From Amycolatopsis oliviviridis (GTDB lineage Bacteria > Actinomycetota > Actinomycetes > Mycobacteriales > Pseudonocardiaceae), in NCBI RefSeq assembly GCF_014654365.1, contig NZ_BNAY01000003.1:124001-188000 (forward strand): DNA of 64,000 bases, in the 5' to 3' direction. A program made the position numbers and the translations under genes. A model generated the notes under the pieces. The model had not been told where the DNA came from. It made no database searches and saw only the letters and a program-made list of their open reading frames with translations. How positions within the stretch are numbered: the stretch's first letter is position 1; each line of letters opens with the position of its first letter. Positions 33,491-42,055 of this stretch are shown here, piece by piece.

Positions 33491-33545
33491 GTACGTGAAG
33501 GCCCCCTTCACTGCGCTAGACGCAATGAAGGGGGCCTTCACGTAC
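33491..33545. terminator. palindrome 6 of the cluster
   Basis: The 25-bp arms (33491-33515 and 33521-33545) contain one C-A mismatch and enclose the loop CTAGA. It is 10 bp from the end of the minus-strand thioredoxin gene and is the likely terminator for that gene. The arm TGAAGGCCCCCTTC is shared with the palindrome at 35938-35996. Confidence 0.72.
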
Positions 33546-33555
33546 CAAAGGAACC

Positions 33556-34533
33556 TCAGTAAAGCGCGCTCGCCAGGTCCCGCCGCGCCTTCATCACGCG
33601 CTCGTCCGCGGAATCGAACAGCTCGAACAGCGCCACCAGGTGCTCCCGCACCTTGTTGCGGTCGTCGCCCGCGGTCCGGCGCACGGCGGCGATGAGCCGC
33701 GCGAAGCCCGCCTCGGGCTGCTGCCCGGCGACTTCGAGGTCGGCGGCGGCGAGCTGGGCGTCGAGGTCGGCCGGGTCGGCGTCGGCCTTCGCGATCGCGT
33801 CCGGGCCCGCGGCCTCGGCGCGGGCGGTGAACTTGACCTGCGCGAGCGCGGTCTTGGCCTCCTCGTTCGCCGGCTCGACGTCGAGGATGCGCTCGTAGGC
33901 CGCCTGCGCCGCGGCGAAGTCACCGCGTTCGAAGGCCTCCTCGGCCTCGGTGAACCGCGGGTCTTCCGGTACCTCGACGCCGCCGCCGTTCTGCTCGGCG
34001 GCCTTGATCCCGGGCAGCCGGTCGCGCAGCGCGTCGAGCAGCGAACCGAGCCACTTGCGGATCTCGGGTTCGGGCAGCGCGCCGGAGAACGCGTCGACCG
34101 GCTGGCCGCCGCCGATGGCGATGACCGTCGGGATCGACTGCGCGCCGAAGAGCTGCGCGATGCGCGGGTTGGCGTCGACGTCCACCTTCGCGAGCACCCA
34201 GGCGCCACCGGACTCGGCGGCGAGGCGCTCCAGCACCGGGCTGAGCTGCTTGCACGGGCCGCACCATTCGGCCCACAGGTCGACGACCACCAGCTGCTGC
34301 AGGGAGCGCTCGACGACCTCGGTCTGGAAAGTCGCTTCGGTGACGTCGATCACGGCGCCGGCCGACGCGGGGGCACCCGGCGCGGCGCCCTCGGCTGCGG
34401 GGGCCCGGGGAGGGGCCGGAGGCTGTTTCTGGGGCGCTTCGGCACGCGCCTTGAGCGCGGAAAGGTCGACCGCGCCGGAAAGCGCGGCGGACAGGGCCGC
34501 CGTCTTCGATGCTGATCCGCGTGGGTGTGTCAC
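33556..34533 (-). CDS. thioredoxin-domain co-chaperone (CnoX/YbbN-like)
   Basis: This encodes 325 residues. A flexible Pro/Ala-rich N-terminus (residues about 1-65) precedes a thioredoxin domain (about 65-165) with the active site [14 protein letters not shown]-like repeats fill the C-terminal half ([20 protein letters not shown] and following). This is the layout of CnoX/YbbN proteins, which hold unfolded clients and pass them to chaperonins. The active-site CGPC is intact, so redox activity is possible. The start is a GTG at 34533, with AGGA eight bases upstream; the frame extends to 34650. Confidence 0.84.
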   Translation of the reverse strand: MTHPRGSASKTAALSAALSGAVDLSALKARAEAPQKQPPAPPRAPAAEGAAPGAPASAGAVIDVTEATFQTEVVERSLQQLVVVDLWAEWCGPCKQLSPVLERLAAESGGAWVLAKVDVDANPRIAQLFGAQSIPTVIAIGGGQPVDAFSGALPEPEIRKWLGSLLDALRDRLPGIKAAEQNGGGVEVPEDPRFTEAEEAFERGDFAAAQAAYERILDVEPANEEAKTALAQVKFTARAEAAGPDAIAKADADPADLDAQLAAADLEVAGQQPEAGFARLIAAVRRTAGDDRNKVREHLVALFELFDSADERVMKARRDLASALY

Positions 34534-34631
34534 GCGCTCCATCCTGGCACGCATCCCCGACCGTTTCACCGCATGCCCCCGCCTGCCCGCTTGGCAGGAC
34601 GGTCCCCGTCCGGCAGGCTCGCCACGAGGGG

Positions 34632-35048
34632 GTGATCGACATTCCGACACGCAGGACCGCGACGGTGGCCGTGGCGATCGGCATCGCCGTCGTCTGGGTG
34701 AGCGTCATCACGGTGCTCATCGCCCACCAGCCCGACCCCGGCGTCGCCAGCCCGGGGCAACTCCGGGAGGGCCTCGCCGCCGCGCTCAACGAACACGACG
34801 TCGAAGCCCTCTCCGAGCTCATCGATTACCCGCCCGCCTCGGCGGACGACTTCGCGAAGTCCTATATCGACGCACTGTCGGGCCGCGGCGCCCACGACGT
34901 CACGGTGAAGTTCGCACCGGACGATCTGGCGCCGACTTCGGCGACCGTCAGCGGGAAACTGGCCGACGGCAGCTCGTTCGGTTACCCGGTGGCCATCGCG
35001 GTCAAGGACAAGCTGTGGCTGGTGTCCTTCACCCCGCCGCTCCCCTAG
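34632..35048 (+). CDS. small membrane-anchored protein, unknown
   Basis: This encodes 138 residues with one N-terminal membrane helix ([21 protein letters not shown]) and an extracytoplasmic part of about 100 residues that has the beta-strand pattern of NTF2/SnoaL-like folds ([20 protein letters not shown]...). GAGGGG precedes the GTG at 34632. No specific role is evident. It overlaps the convergent thiamine-binding-like gene by four bases and is divergent from the thioredoxin gene. Confidence 0.65.
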   Translation: MIDIPTRRTATVAVAIGIAVVWVSVITVLIAHQPDPGVASPGQLREGLAAALNEHDVEALSELIDYPPASADDFAKSYIDALSGRGAHDVTVKFAPDDLAPTSATVSGKLADGSSFGYPVAIAVKDKLWLVSFTPPLP

Positions 35049-35344
35049 TCCGCCAGGTGCTTCTCGACGCGCTCGACCTTCGCGGTCAGCTGGCCCTCGT
35101 ATCCCGGCCGGATGTCGGCCTTGAGCACCAGCCCGACCCGTGACGATCCCTCGCCCGCGGCCTCGACGGCGCGTTTGACGACGTCCATCACCTGATCCCA
35201 CGAACCCTCCACATTCGTGAACATCGCGTTGGTCGAATTCGGCAGCCCGGACTCGCGGACGACTTTCACCGCGCGGGCGACCGCTTCGCTGACACCGCCG
35301 TCTTCCTCGGCGGCGGACGGGCTGACACTGAAGGCCACGATCAT
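35045..35344 (-). CDS. MTH1187 / YqgV family thiamine-binding-like protein
   Basis: This encodes 99 residues. IVAFSVSPSAAEEDGGVSEAVARAV, SGLPNSTNAMFTNVEGSWDQVM and VGLVLKADIRPGYEGQL match the UPF0045/MTH1187 family, small ferredoxin-fold proteins of which some bind thiamine or its precursors. GAGGAG lies before the ATG at 35344. It is divergent from the MarR-family gene at 35432. The ligand is not proven for this subgroup. Confidence 0.8.
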   Translation of the reverse strand: MIVAFSVSPSAAEEDGGVSEAVARAVKVVRESGLPNSTNAMFTNVEGSWDQVMDVVKRAVEAAGEGSSRVGLVLKADIRPGYEGQLTAKVERVEKHLAD

Positions 35345-35431
35345 CTTCTGCTCCTCGTTCGGACACTTTTCCCACGCATAACACCCGGTCGCGCGGCATG
35401 GCACGGGTACCCGCTGGTAACTTCGAGCGCC

Positions 35432-35932
35432 ATGAGCCGTCCGTTGCCGTTCGACCCGATCGCCCGCGCGGCGCAGCTGTGGGAGGCCCGCATCGGGCCG
35501 TCCGAAACCATGGCCGCGGTGACCGGGATCATGCGCGTGCAGCAGATCATCCAGTCCGCCGTGGACGGCGCGCTCAAACCGCACGGGCTGACCTTCGCCC
35601 GGTACGAGGCGCTGGTGCTGCTGACCTTCGCCCGCGCGTCCCACCTGCCGATGCGCGTGATGGGCGAGCGATTGCAGCTGCACCCGACGAGCGTCACCAA
35701 CATCGTCGACAGGCTCGAAAAAGACGGTCTGGTCAAGCGTCTCCCGCATCCGACGGACCGCCGGACCACACTGGTCGAGATCACCGACGAAGGCCGCGCA
35801 CGCCGCGAAGAGGCCACCAAAGCGGTCACCGAGATCGACTTCGGGCTGACCGGGCTCACCGGCAAGCAGACCGAGCAGCTGACCGACCTGCTCACCAAGG
35901 TCCGCAAGGCCACCGGCGACTTCACCGAATAA
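35432..35932 (+). CDS. MarR family transcriptional regulator
   Basis: This encodes 166 residues. The winged helix is LTFARYEALVLLTFARASHLPMRVMGERLQLHPTSVTNIVDRLEKDGLV, with the wing DRRTTLVEITDEG. Long N- and C-terminal helices would form the dimer. It is divergent from the thiamine-binding-like gene and convergent with a DUF3817 gene; a palindrome closes it at 35938-35996. Its target and ligand are unknown. Confidence 0.87.
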   Translation: MSRPLPFDPIARAAQLWEARIGPSETMAAVTGIMRVQQIIQSAVDGALKPHGLTFARYEALVLLTFARASHLPMRVMGERLQLHPTSVTNIVDRLEKDGLVKRLPHPTDRRTTLVEITDEGRARREEATKAVTEIDFGLTGLTGKQTEQLTDLLTKVRKATGDFTE

Positions 35933-35937
35933 CCCCG

Positions 35938-35996
35938 AAGCGCGTGAAGGCCCCCTTCCCTCGGCTGAGTCGAGGGAAGGGGGCCTTCACGCGCTT
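35938..35996. terminator. 26-bp-arm palindrome between convergent genes
   Basis: The arms 35938-35963 and 35971-35996 are perfectly complementary around a 7-base loop. It starts five bases after the MarR stop and ends 10 bp before the DUF3817 stop, so it fits a bidirectional terminator. It shares GTGAAGGCCCCCTTC with the palindrome at 33491. Confidence 0.75.
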
Positions 35997-36006
35997 TGAC
36001 GGAAGA

Positions 36007-36378
36007 TCAGGAAGCGGCGGCGGCGGTTTCCGGGGTCCGGGTGAACAGGCCGACACCGCCGTGCGACAGCCGCTGCGGGCCGTCCAGCTTGCCGTTGCGC
36101 AGCGCCCAGGACTCGAACAGCCAGGTGAACAGCGGCGGAATGCTGGAGAGCAGCGCGAGGATCAGGGTCTTCGGGCGCCAGCCGAGCGGCTTCGCCACGG
36201 ACAGGGAGACCAGCACGTAGAGGACGAACACGACGCCGTGCACCATGCCGAGGACGGGAACGCCGCCCTCGCCGAGCTTGACGGCGTACTTGAGGAACAT
36301 CCCGACCAGCAGCCCGGCCCACGAAAGGGCTTCGGCTACCGCGGCCACGCGGAATACTAGAGCGGCCTTGCTGGACAC
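36007..36378 (-). CDS. DUF3817 integral membrane protein
   Basis: This encodes 123 residues with three membrane helices (FRVAAVAEALSWAGLLVGMFL, HGVVFVLYVLVSLSVA, ILALLSSIPPLFTWLFESWAL). It matches the DUF3817 family of small integral membrane proteins common in actinobacteria. The role is unknown. The start is the ATG at 36378. The next gene on the same strand lies about 200 bp upstream, and a terminator hairpin separates them. Confidence 0.8.
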   Translation of the reverse strand: MSSKAALVFRVAAVAEALSWAGLLVGMFLKYAVKLGEGGVPVLGMVHGVVFVLYVLVSLSVAKPLGWRPKTLILALLSSIPPLFTWLFESWALRNGKLDGPQRLSHGGVGLFTRTPETAAAAS

Positions 36379-36526
36379 TTTCTCCTCCTCATGCGTCTCA
36401 CCACTGTGTGTGTCTACACATAACTACGTCCGACGAGCACTGTCCAAGGCGGACTCGCCAGGGACGTCAACAGCGCTGTCGGACGTGGTAAGACCAGTGT
36501 GAGGCGTGACGGCCCTCACCGGAACA

Positions 36527-36558
36527 CCGGGGGTCGTGATGCTGCTCACGACCCCCGG
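36527..36558 (-). terminator. terminator hairpin after the GH92 mannosidase gene
   Basis: The 13-bp arms CCGGGGGTCGTGA (36527-36539) and its complement (36546-36558) enclose a 6-base loop. It lies 26 bp downstream of the GH92 stop codon on the minus strand and has the form of a GC-rich terminator without a clear T tract. Confidence 0.65.
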
Positions 36559-36583
36559 TACGAACCGGTCTAAACCACTCGGA

Positions 36584-38971
36584 TCACCCGGCGCACGGCG
36601 ATTTCGGCGCGCCTTCCGGGCCGGTCGCCCACGTGGCCTTCGTCTCATCGCCGGTGAGCTTGAAGTCCAAAGTGGTCCCTCGCGTCAACTGCTCAAGGCC
36701 CACGTACGCCCGCTGCGAACCGGATCCCAGTCCTTGGACGTACTGCAGCTTCGACGCGTCGGCGCCGTCGGCCTTGATGGTGATGTCACGACCGTTCTCC
36801 AGGTGTACCACCGACTTCTCGAAGCGCGGCGCGTTGAGCAGGAACTGCCCGGTGCCCGGCACCGCCGGATACAGCCCCAGCGCGCTGAAGACATACCACG
36901 CGGACATGGTCCCCAGGTCGTCGTTACCGGTGACGCCGTTGGGCGCGTTGGTGAACAACGTGTGCGCCGCGCGGACGACCGCCGAGGTCTTCCACGGCTG
37001 CCCGGTCAGCGTGTACATCCAGGGCGAGTGCAGATCCGGCTCGTTGTTCGGGTTGTAGCGGAACTGGTTGTAGTAGTTGTACGGGCCGACGACCCATTCC
37101 TCGCGCACGGTCTTCGCCGGATCCTTGAGCAGATCGGCGTAGGCGAAGAAATCGTCGAGCCGCTTGCCCACGTTCTCCTTGCCGCCCATGCGCTCGACCA
37201 GACCGGGCACGTCCTGCTGGGTCAGCCATTGGTACTGCCACGACGTTCCCTCGTGGAAGCCGTCCGGGCTCTGCGGGGTGTACGGCTTGTCCGCCGGGCT
37301 GAACCACTGACCGTCTTCGAGCTTGGGCCGGTAGAACCCGGTGAAGCCGCGGTCGGTCACCGACGAGTCCCACAGCGTGCGATAGCTGCGTCCCTTCTCC
37401 GCCAATGCCTTCGCGTCATCCTTCTTGCCGAGCCCGGCGGCCATGACCGACAGCGAGCAGTCCGCGAGCGCGTATTCCAAGGTGGCCGAAGCACCGTGGT
37501 TCGGGTCGGTGTCCTGCCCCTTCTTCGGGAAGTCCTTGTCGTACTGGACGAATCCGTCCTTCTGGTAGCTCGCGTTCCCCGACCGGCCCTGGAACGGCGA
37601 CGACGCGGGCGGGATCTCCCGCGAGTTCTGCAGAAGTGCCTGGTACGCCTTGAGCTCCTGACCGGACAGTGCACCGAAGCGCCACAGGTCGACCAGGAAC
37701 GGGGTGACCGGATCGCCGGTCATCGTGTTCGTCTCCTGGTTCGCGTACGCCCAGCGCGGCAGCCAGCCACCCTGGTCGTGGATGGCGAGCACGGACTTCG
37801 CGACGTCCTTCGCCCGCGACGGCCGCAGGAGCGCGAGCAGCTGGTTCTGCGTGCGATAGGTGTCCCACAACGAGAAGAACTCGTAGTACGTCCAGCCCAG
37901 CGCGCGGTGGATCTTGTCGTCGAACCCGCGATAGCGGCCGTCGGCGTCGTTGCCGGTCAGCGGCTGCAGCAGCGCGTGATAGAGCGAGGTGTAGAACACC
38001 GTGCGGTCGTCCTTCGCCCCGCCCTTGATGTCCACTGAGGACAGTTCCTTGCGCCAGGCGCGCTGGGCGCCGTCGCGGACCGCGTCGAACGAACGGCTCT
38101 TCTCCGAAGCCAGGTTGAGCTTGGCACCGAAAGCGTCCACGTGGGAGATCGCCGTCGTCGCGGTGACCTGGCCGCCGCCGAAGGTCAGCCAAGCTCCGCG
38201 CAGGCCCTCACCGCCGGCGGACTCCTTCGAGCCCGGCGTGCCGCCCGTCGGCGACCAGGTACCGAAAGACTTGAACGGCTTGTCGAACGTCGTGGTGAAC
38301 CAGGTCTTGTACGGCTTCCCGCCGCAGAACGCCTGCGATTCCACCATTCCTTCGATCGTCCGGTCCCCGACGACGCGGATCTGGCTCGCCGTCACGGGTT
38401 CCTTGTCGTTGGCCTGCCCGACGTTGACGAAGACATTCGCGTCACCCGTTTTCGAGAAGGTGTACCGCTCGACGCCGGTCCGCGTGGTCGCGGTGGTCTC
38501 CGCGTCGACGCCGCCGTAGCCGGTGAGCCGCACCTTGTAGTAGCCGGGCTTCCCGACCTCGCCCTCGTGCGTGTACGGCGAGGCGTACTTCTTGTGGTCG
38601 AAGGTGTCGGGTTTCGTGGTGTCGAACGCCGCGCCGGGCCCGACCGCGCCGGTGGTGGGCAGGGACGACACGAGACCGCCCTGCTCCCAGCAGCCCGCGC
38701 CGGACAGGAAGAAATGCCCGAAGCCGCGGATCGCGGTGTCGTCGTAGCGATAACCGGCGTAATGCGAGGAGATCGGGCTGACCTGCGTCATCCCGAACGG
38801 GGCGGAGGCACCGGGGAAGGTGTTGCCGTCGTCCTTGGTGCCGATGAAGGTGTTGACCGCGTCCACGGGGTCGCCACCGGGTGCCGCCGCCGCGACGGGC
38901 GTGAAAAGCCCGGCGGGGACGACGAGCGCGGTGAGCAACCCGGCGACGCGGGTCGAAGTGCGTGCAGGCAT
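36584..38971 (-). CDS. secreted GH92 alpha-1,2-mannosidase
   Basis: This encodes 795 residues with a signal peptide (VAGLLTALVVPAGLFTPVAAAAP, cleaved near residue 30). GH92 features include DAVNTFIGTKDDGNTFPGA near the N-terminus, YEFFSLWDTYRTQNQLLALL and HDQGGWLPRWAYANQETNTMTGDP in the middle, and GNDDLGTMSAWYVFSALGLYP at the end. These enzymes release mannose from N-glycans or yeast mannan outside the cell, using calcium. A LacI operator sits 18 bp upstream of the start, and the gene is divergent from the LacI gene, so it belongs to the mannose regulon here. Confidence 0.9.
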   Translation of the reverse strand: MPARTSTRVAGLLTALVVPAGLFTPVAAAAPGGDPVDAVNTFIGTKDDGNTFPGASAPFGMTQVSPISSHYAGYRYDDTAIRGFGHFFLSGAGCWEQGGLVSSLPTTGAVGPGAAFDTTKPDTFDHKKYASPYTHEGEVGKPGYYKVRLTGYGGVDAETTATTRTGVERYTFSKTGDANVFVNVGQANDKEPVTASQIRVVGDRTIEGMVESQAFCGGKPYKTWFTTTFDKPFKSFGTWSPTGGTPGSKESAGGEGLRGAWLTFGGGQVTATTAISHVDAFGAKLNLASEKSRSFDAVRDGAQRAWRKELSSVDIKGGAKDDRTVFYTSLYHALLQPLTGNDADGRYRGFDDKIHRALGWTYYEFFSLWDTYRTQNQLLALLRPSRAKDVAKSVLAIHDQGGWLPRWAYANQETNTMTGDPVTPFLVDLWRFGALSGQELKAYQALLQNSREIPPASSPFQGRSGNASYQKDGFVQYDKDFPKKGQDTDPNHGASATLEYALADCSLSVMAAGLGKKDDAKALAEKGRSYRTLWDSSVTDRGFTGFYRPKLEDGQWFSPADKPYTPQSPDGFHEGTSWQYQWLTQQDVPGLVERMGGKENVGKRLDDFFAYADLLKDPAKTVREEWVVGPYNYYNQFRYNPNNEPDLHSPWMYTLTGQPWKTSAVVRAAHTLFTNAPNGVTGNDDLGTMSAWYVFSALGLYPAVPGTGQFLLNAPRFEKSVVHLENGRDITIKADGADASKLQYVQGLGSGSQRAYVGLEQLTRGTTLDFKLTGDETKATWATGPEGAPKSPCAG

Positions 38972-38988
38972 GGGAAAGGCCGCCTCCT

Positions 38989-39000
38989 GACAACGTTGTC
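38989..39000. promoter_or_regulatory. LacI operator 1, GACAACGTTGTC
   Basis: This 12-bp perfect palindrome with central CG is the form typical of LacI-family sites. It lies 18 bp upstream of the GH92 start codon. Identical copies occur at 39195-39206 and 41087-41098. Confidence 0.78.
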
Positions 39001-39192
39001 GCTGCCCGTCCACCTTCGACAAGGACGGACCACCTGGTCAAGAGGTCTGTCAAACCCTGTCCGATTCCGGACAGGGACCACGCGGAAGGCGTAGCGGAGG
39101 CATCCCGCAGTAACGGTTCGACCTCGGAAGGCGTCTTCTGGACCAACCGGGCATTGACATCGACGCGTCGCTCGCGTTCAATTCCCGCCACT

Positions 39193-40242
39193 ATGACAAC
39201 GTTGTCTTCCAGCGGACCGGACAACGGCCACCGCACCACCAGCCGACGGGCCACGATGAGCGACGTGGCCCGGCTCGCGGGCGTGAGCATCAAGACCGTC
39301 TCGCGGGTAGTGAACGACGAGCCCGCCGTCCATCCGGACACCGCGGAGCGCGTGATGGCGGCGATCGAGCAGCTCGGGTTCCGGCGCAACCTCGGCGCGC
39401 GGAACCTGCGGCGCGGCTCGACGACCGGGACGATCGGCCTGATCGTCGAAGACGTCGGGAACCCCTTCTACTCCGAGCTCAACCGAGCCGTCGAACGGAT
39501 CGCGACGTCGTTCGGCCGCCAGGTGCTGACCGGCTCGTCGGAGGAGAACTCCGACCGCGAACGCGAACTGGTGCTGGAGTTCTGCTCCCGCCGGGTCGAC
39601 GGGATCCTCGTCGTCCCGGCCGGGATGCAGCACGGCTACCTGGTCCCAGAGATGCGCGCGGGCACGCCGGTGGTGTTCCTTGACCGGCCGGCCGGCGACA
39701 TCGTGGCCGACACGGTGCTGGTCGACAACATCGGCGGCACCGTCGAAGCGGTCGCCCAGCTGGTGAAACACGGGCACCGCCGGATCGCGTTCCTCGCCGA
39801 CAGCCCGGACATCTTCACCGCGGGCGAACGCCTGCGAGGGTTCCGGGAAGGCTGTGTCCGCAACGGGATCCCGTACGACGAGAGCCTCGTCATGATGCGG
39901 ACCCCGACGGCCGAGAGCGTCGGCGACGCCGTGCGGCGGCTGCTCACCGGGCCGAACCCGGCCACCGCCGTGATCGCGGGCAACAACCGGGTCGCCGTGC
40001 ACCTGCTGCGCGCGCTGGCGCACGCCGACCGGCGTCCCGCGATGATCAGCTTCGACGACTTCGAACTGGCGGACCTGCTGGATCCGCCGGTCTCCGTGAT
40101 CGCGCACGACGTGAGCGCACTGGGCCGGGCGGCCGCGGAACTGCTGTTCGCCCGCGTCCAGGGAGATCAATCCGCACCGAGAAAGGTAGTTCTGCCCGTG
40201 CATCTCGTAGCCCGCGGTTCCGGGGAGGTCGCCCCTTCATGA
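39193..40242 (+). CDS. LacI family repressor of the mannose regulon
   Basis: This encodes 349 residues. The helix-turn-helix with hinge spans about residues 22-75 (MSDVARLAGVSIKTVSRVVNDEPAVH), and the periplasmic-binding-protein-like domain follows (TGTIGLIVEDVGNPFYSELN, IPYDESLVMM). The ATG at 39193 gives a 20-residue leader before the DNA-binding domain. A perfect operator overlaps this start codon, so autorepression is expected. It is divergent from the mannosidase gene and overlaps manA by four bases. The likely inducer is mannose or a mannose derivative, by context. Confidence 0.87.
   Translation: MTTLSSSGPDNGHRTTSRRATMSDVARLAGVSIKTVSRVVNDEPAVHPDTAERVMAAIEQLGFRRNLGARNLRRGSTTGTIGLIVEDVGNPFYSELNRAVERIATSFGRQVLTGSSEENSDRERELVLEFCSRRVDGILVVPAGMQHGYLVPEMRAGTPVVFLDRPAGDIVADTVLVDNIGGTVEAVAQLVKHGHRRIAFLADSPDIFTAGERLRGFREGCVRNGIPYDESLVMMRTPTAESVGDAVRRLLTGPNPATAVIAGNNRVAVHLLRALAHADRRPAMISFDDFELADLLDPPVSVIAHDVSALGRAAAELLFARVQGDQSAPRKVVLPVHLVARGSGEVAPS
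39195..39206. promoter_or_regulatory. LacI operator 2, overlapping the lacI-type start codon
   Basis: It is identical to operators 1 and 3, GACAACGTTGTC. It begins on the G of the ATG at 39193, so the operator encodes residues 1-5 of the repressor. The centre-to-centre distance to operator 1 is 206 bp, which would allow looping across the divergent promoters. Confidence 0.78.
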
Positions 40243-41294
40243 GCGGTCACCTCGAACCGATCCGCCTGCCGGCGAATCAGCCGCCGCAGTTCTACCGGGG
40301 CGGCGACGCCATCGCCGCGTTGCGGGGCGCTTCCTCGGATTCCCGGTACGGCCCGGAGGACTGGGTCGGCTCGGCCACCACGATGTTCGGCCAGGAGACC
40401 AACGGCCTGACCAAGCTCCCCAGCGGAGTCTGGCTGCGCGACGCCGTCCGCGAGAACCCTTCGGCGTGGCTCGGCGCCAAGCACGTCGAGGCGCTCGGCG
40501 ATTCGACCGGCCTGCTGGTGAAGCTGCTCGACGCGGGCCAGCGCCTGCCGGTGCACTTCCACCCGTCGGACTCGTTCGCGCGGCGGCATTTCGACTCGCA
40601 CTTCGGCAAGACCGAGGCGTGGATCGTGGTCGGCACCTACGGCGACGACCCGCGCGTCTACCCGGGCTTCCGGGAGACCGTCGACAAAGCGACCGTCAAC
40701 GAGTGGGCCCGCAGCCAGGACGCGCCCGCCATGCTCGGCGCGCTGAACAGCGTCGCGGTCACCCCCGGCGACACGGTCTACATCCCCGCCGGGCTGCCGC
40801 ACGCGATCGGCGAAGGCGTGTTCGTCGTCGAGCTCCAGCAGCCGACCGACTTCTCGCTGACCCTGGAATGGCGCGACTTCCTGGCGAACCCGGAGAAGGC
40901 GCACCTCGGGATCGGCTTCGAAACCGCCATCGAGACGCTGGACACCTCGGGCTGGGACGAAGAACGCCTCGGCTCGATCGTCAAGCGCACCGCGGCCGAC
41001 GACGCGTCCACTGTGGACTTGCTTGCCGACGGCAGTGACGCGTTCTTCCGTGCCGATCAGCTCCGTCCCGCTGCTTCCGGTACGACGACAACGTTGTCAC
41101 TCGACCCGTCGTTCGCGGTGCTGGTCGTCATGGACGGTTCGGGAACGCTCCGGACCGAACACGGCGGCGAGTACGCGCTGCGCAAGGGCGAGACCTACGT
41201 GGTCCCGCACGACGCCGGTCAGGCGAGCGTGGAAGGCGACGTCACCGTCATCCGCTGCCGTCCGCCTGCCCCCGAGAAGAGGGAGCGATCGTGA
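40239..41294 (+). CDS. manA: class I-like mannose-6-phosphate isomerase
   Basis: This encodes 351 residues of the cupin type I phosphomannose isomerase fold. Zinc ligands are in LPVHFHPSDSFARRHFDSHFGK (about residues 103-122) and in the later PAGLPHAIGEG. The enzyme interconverts mannose-6-phosphate and fructose-6-phosphate. It is coupled to the LacI gene by an ATGA overlap and to the ABC ATPase gene by GTGA. A LacI operator lies inside it near codon 283. A mannokinase is not encoded in this window. Confidence 0.83.
   Translation: MSGHLEPIRLPANQPPQFYRGGDAIAALRGASSDSRYGPEDWVGSATTMFGQETNGLTKLPSGVWLRDAVRENPSAWLGAKHVEALGDSTGLLVKLLDAGQRLPVHFHPSDSFARRHFDSHFGKTEAWIVVGTYGDDPRVYPGFRETVDKATVNEWARSQDAPAMLGALNSVAVTPGDTVYIPAGLPHAIGEGVFVVELQQPTDFSLTLEWRDFLANPEKAHLGIGFETAIETLDTSGWDEERLGSIVKRTAADDASTVDLLADGSDAFFRADQLRPAASGTTTTLSLDPSFAVLVVMDGSGTLRTEHGGEYALRKGETYVVPHDAGQASVEGDVTVIRCRPPAPEKRERS
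41087..41098. promoter_or_regulatory. LacI operator 3, inside manA
   Basis: This exact copy of GACAACGTTGTC lies within the manA coding sequence (codons 283-287, reading ...TTTTLS). It is 193 bp upstream of the ABC ATPase start. It could act as a roadblock or mark an internal promoter for the transporter genes. Confidence 0.6.
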
Positions 41295-42055
41295 GCGAAC
41301 TCCTGCTCGACGCCCGGAACCTGGTCAAACGCTACGGCTCGGTGGAAGCCCTGCGCGGCGCCTCCTTCCAGGCCCGCGCCGGTGAGGTCACCGCGCTGAT
41401 CGGCGACAACGGCGCCGGGAAGTCCACTTTGGTCAAATGCCTGTCCGGCGCGGAGCAGCCGACATCGGGCGAGATCCTGCTCGACGGTTCCGCGGTGGTG
41501 CTGGACTCCCCCACCACGGCCCGGCGGATGGGGATCGAGACGGTGTACCAGGACCTCGCGGTCGCGCCGGAACTCGACCCGGCCGCGAACCTGTTCCTCG
41601 GCAGGGAGATCCACCGCAAGGGGATCCTCGGCAAGCTGGGGATGCTGGACAAGAAAGAGATGCGCCGCCAGGCCGTGGACGAGTTCCAGCGGCTCGGCGT
41701 GACCCTGCAGAGCACCGACGTGCCGATCGGCTCGCTTTCGGGCGGGCAGCGCCAGAGTGTCGCCGTCGCCCGGTCGGTCGTCTGGGCGTCGAAGGTCGTG
41801 TTCATGGACGAGCCGACGGCCGCGCTCGGCGTCGTGCAGCGCGAACGCGTGCTCGACGTGATCAAGAAGGTGCGGGACAAGGGCATCGCGGTCGTGCTGA
41901 TCAGCCACAACATGCCCGAGGTGCTGTCGGTGGCCGATCGCATCGAGGTGCTGCGGCTCGGCAAGCGCGTCGCCCGGTTCACCGGCGCGGAAACGAAACT
42001 GGAAGACCTGGTCGCCGCGATGACGGGCGCCCTCGTACAAGAGGAGGCGGCGTGA
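41291..42055 (+). CDS. sugar ABC transporter ATP-binding protein (single-domain)
   Basis: This encodes 254 residues with one ATPase domain. Walker A is GDNGAGKST (residues 38-46), the signature is SLSGGQRQS (about 146) and Walker B is VVFMDEPTAAL (about 167). Many sugar importers of this class carry two fused ATPase domains; a single-domain form like FrcA is used with the CUT2-type permease here. It follows manA with a GTGA overlap and precedes the permease gene, so all are translated together. Substrate by context is mannose or a mannoside. Confidence 0.87.
   Translation: MSELLLDARNLVKRYGSVEALRGASFQARAGEVTALIGDNGAGKSTLVKCLSGAEQPTSGEILLDGSAVVLDSPTTARRMGIETVYQDLAVAPELDPAANLFLGREIHRKGILGKLGMLDKKEMRRQAVDEFQRLGVTLQSTDVPIGSLSGGQRQSVAVARSVVWASKVVFMDEPTAALGVVQRERVLDVIKKVRDKGIAVVLISHNMPEVLSVADRIEVLRLGKRVARFTGAETKLEDLVAAMTGALVQEEAA

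Larger units (their letters stand above)
32771..33555. repeat. 785-bp gene-free region with six large palindromes
   Basis: No credible gene is present. Palindromes lie at 32800-32846, 32961-33019, 33132-33180, 33200-33260, 33295-33333 and 33491-33545, all between the convergent peptidase and thioredoxin genes. A C-rich tract of short repeats (GCCCCGC, GAACCC) lies around 32913-32959. A seventh palindrome is split, with one arm at 33043-33062 and the other at 33439-33460. Bases 33061-33131 and 33340-33438 have no recognisable feature. Confidence 0.8.

Noticed and set aside
32771..33555. The palindrome cluster as a CRISPR array
   Set aside because: Repeats differ in sequence and spacing, spacers are not uniform, each unit is an inverted repeat rather than a direct repeat with spacers, and no cas gene is near.
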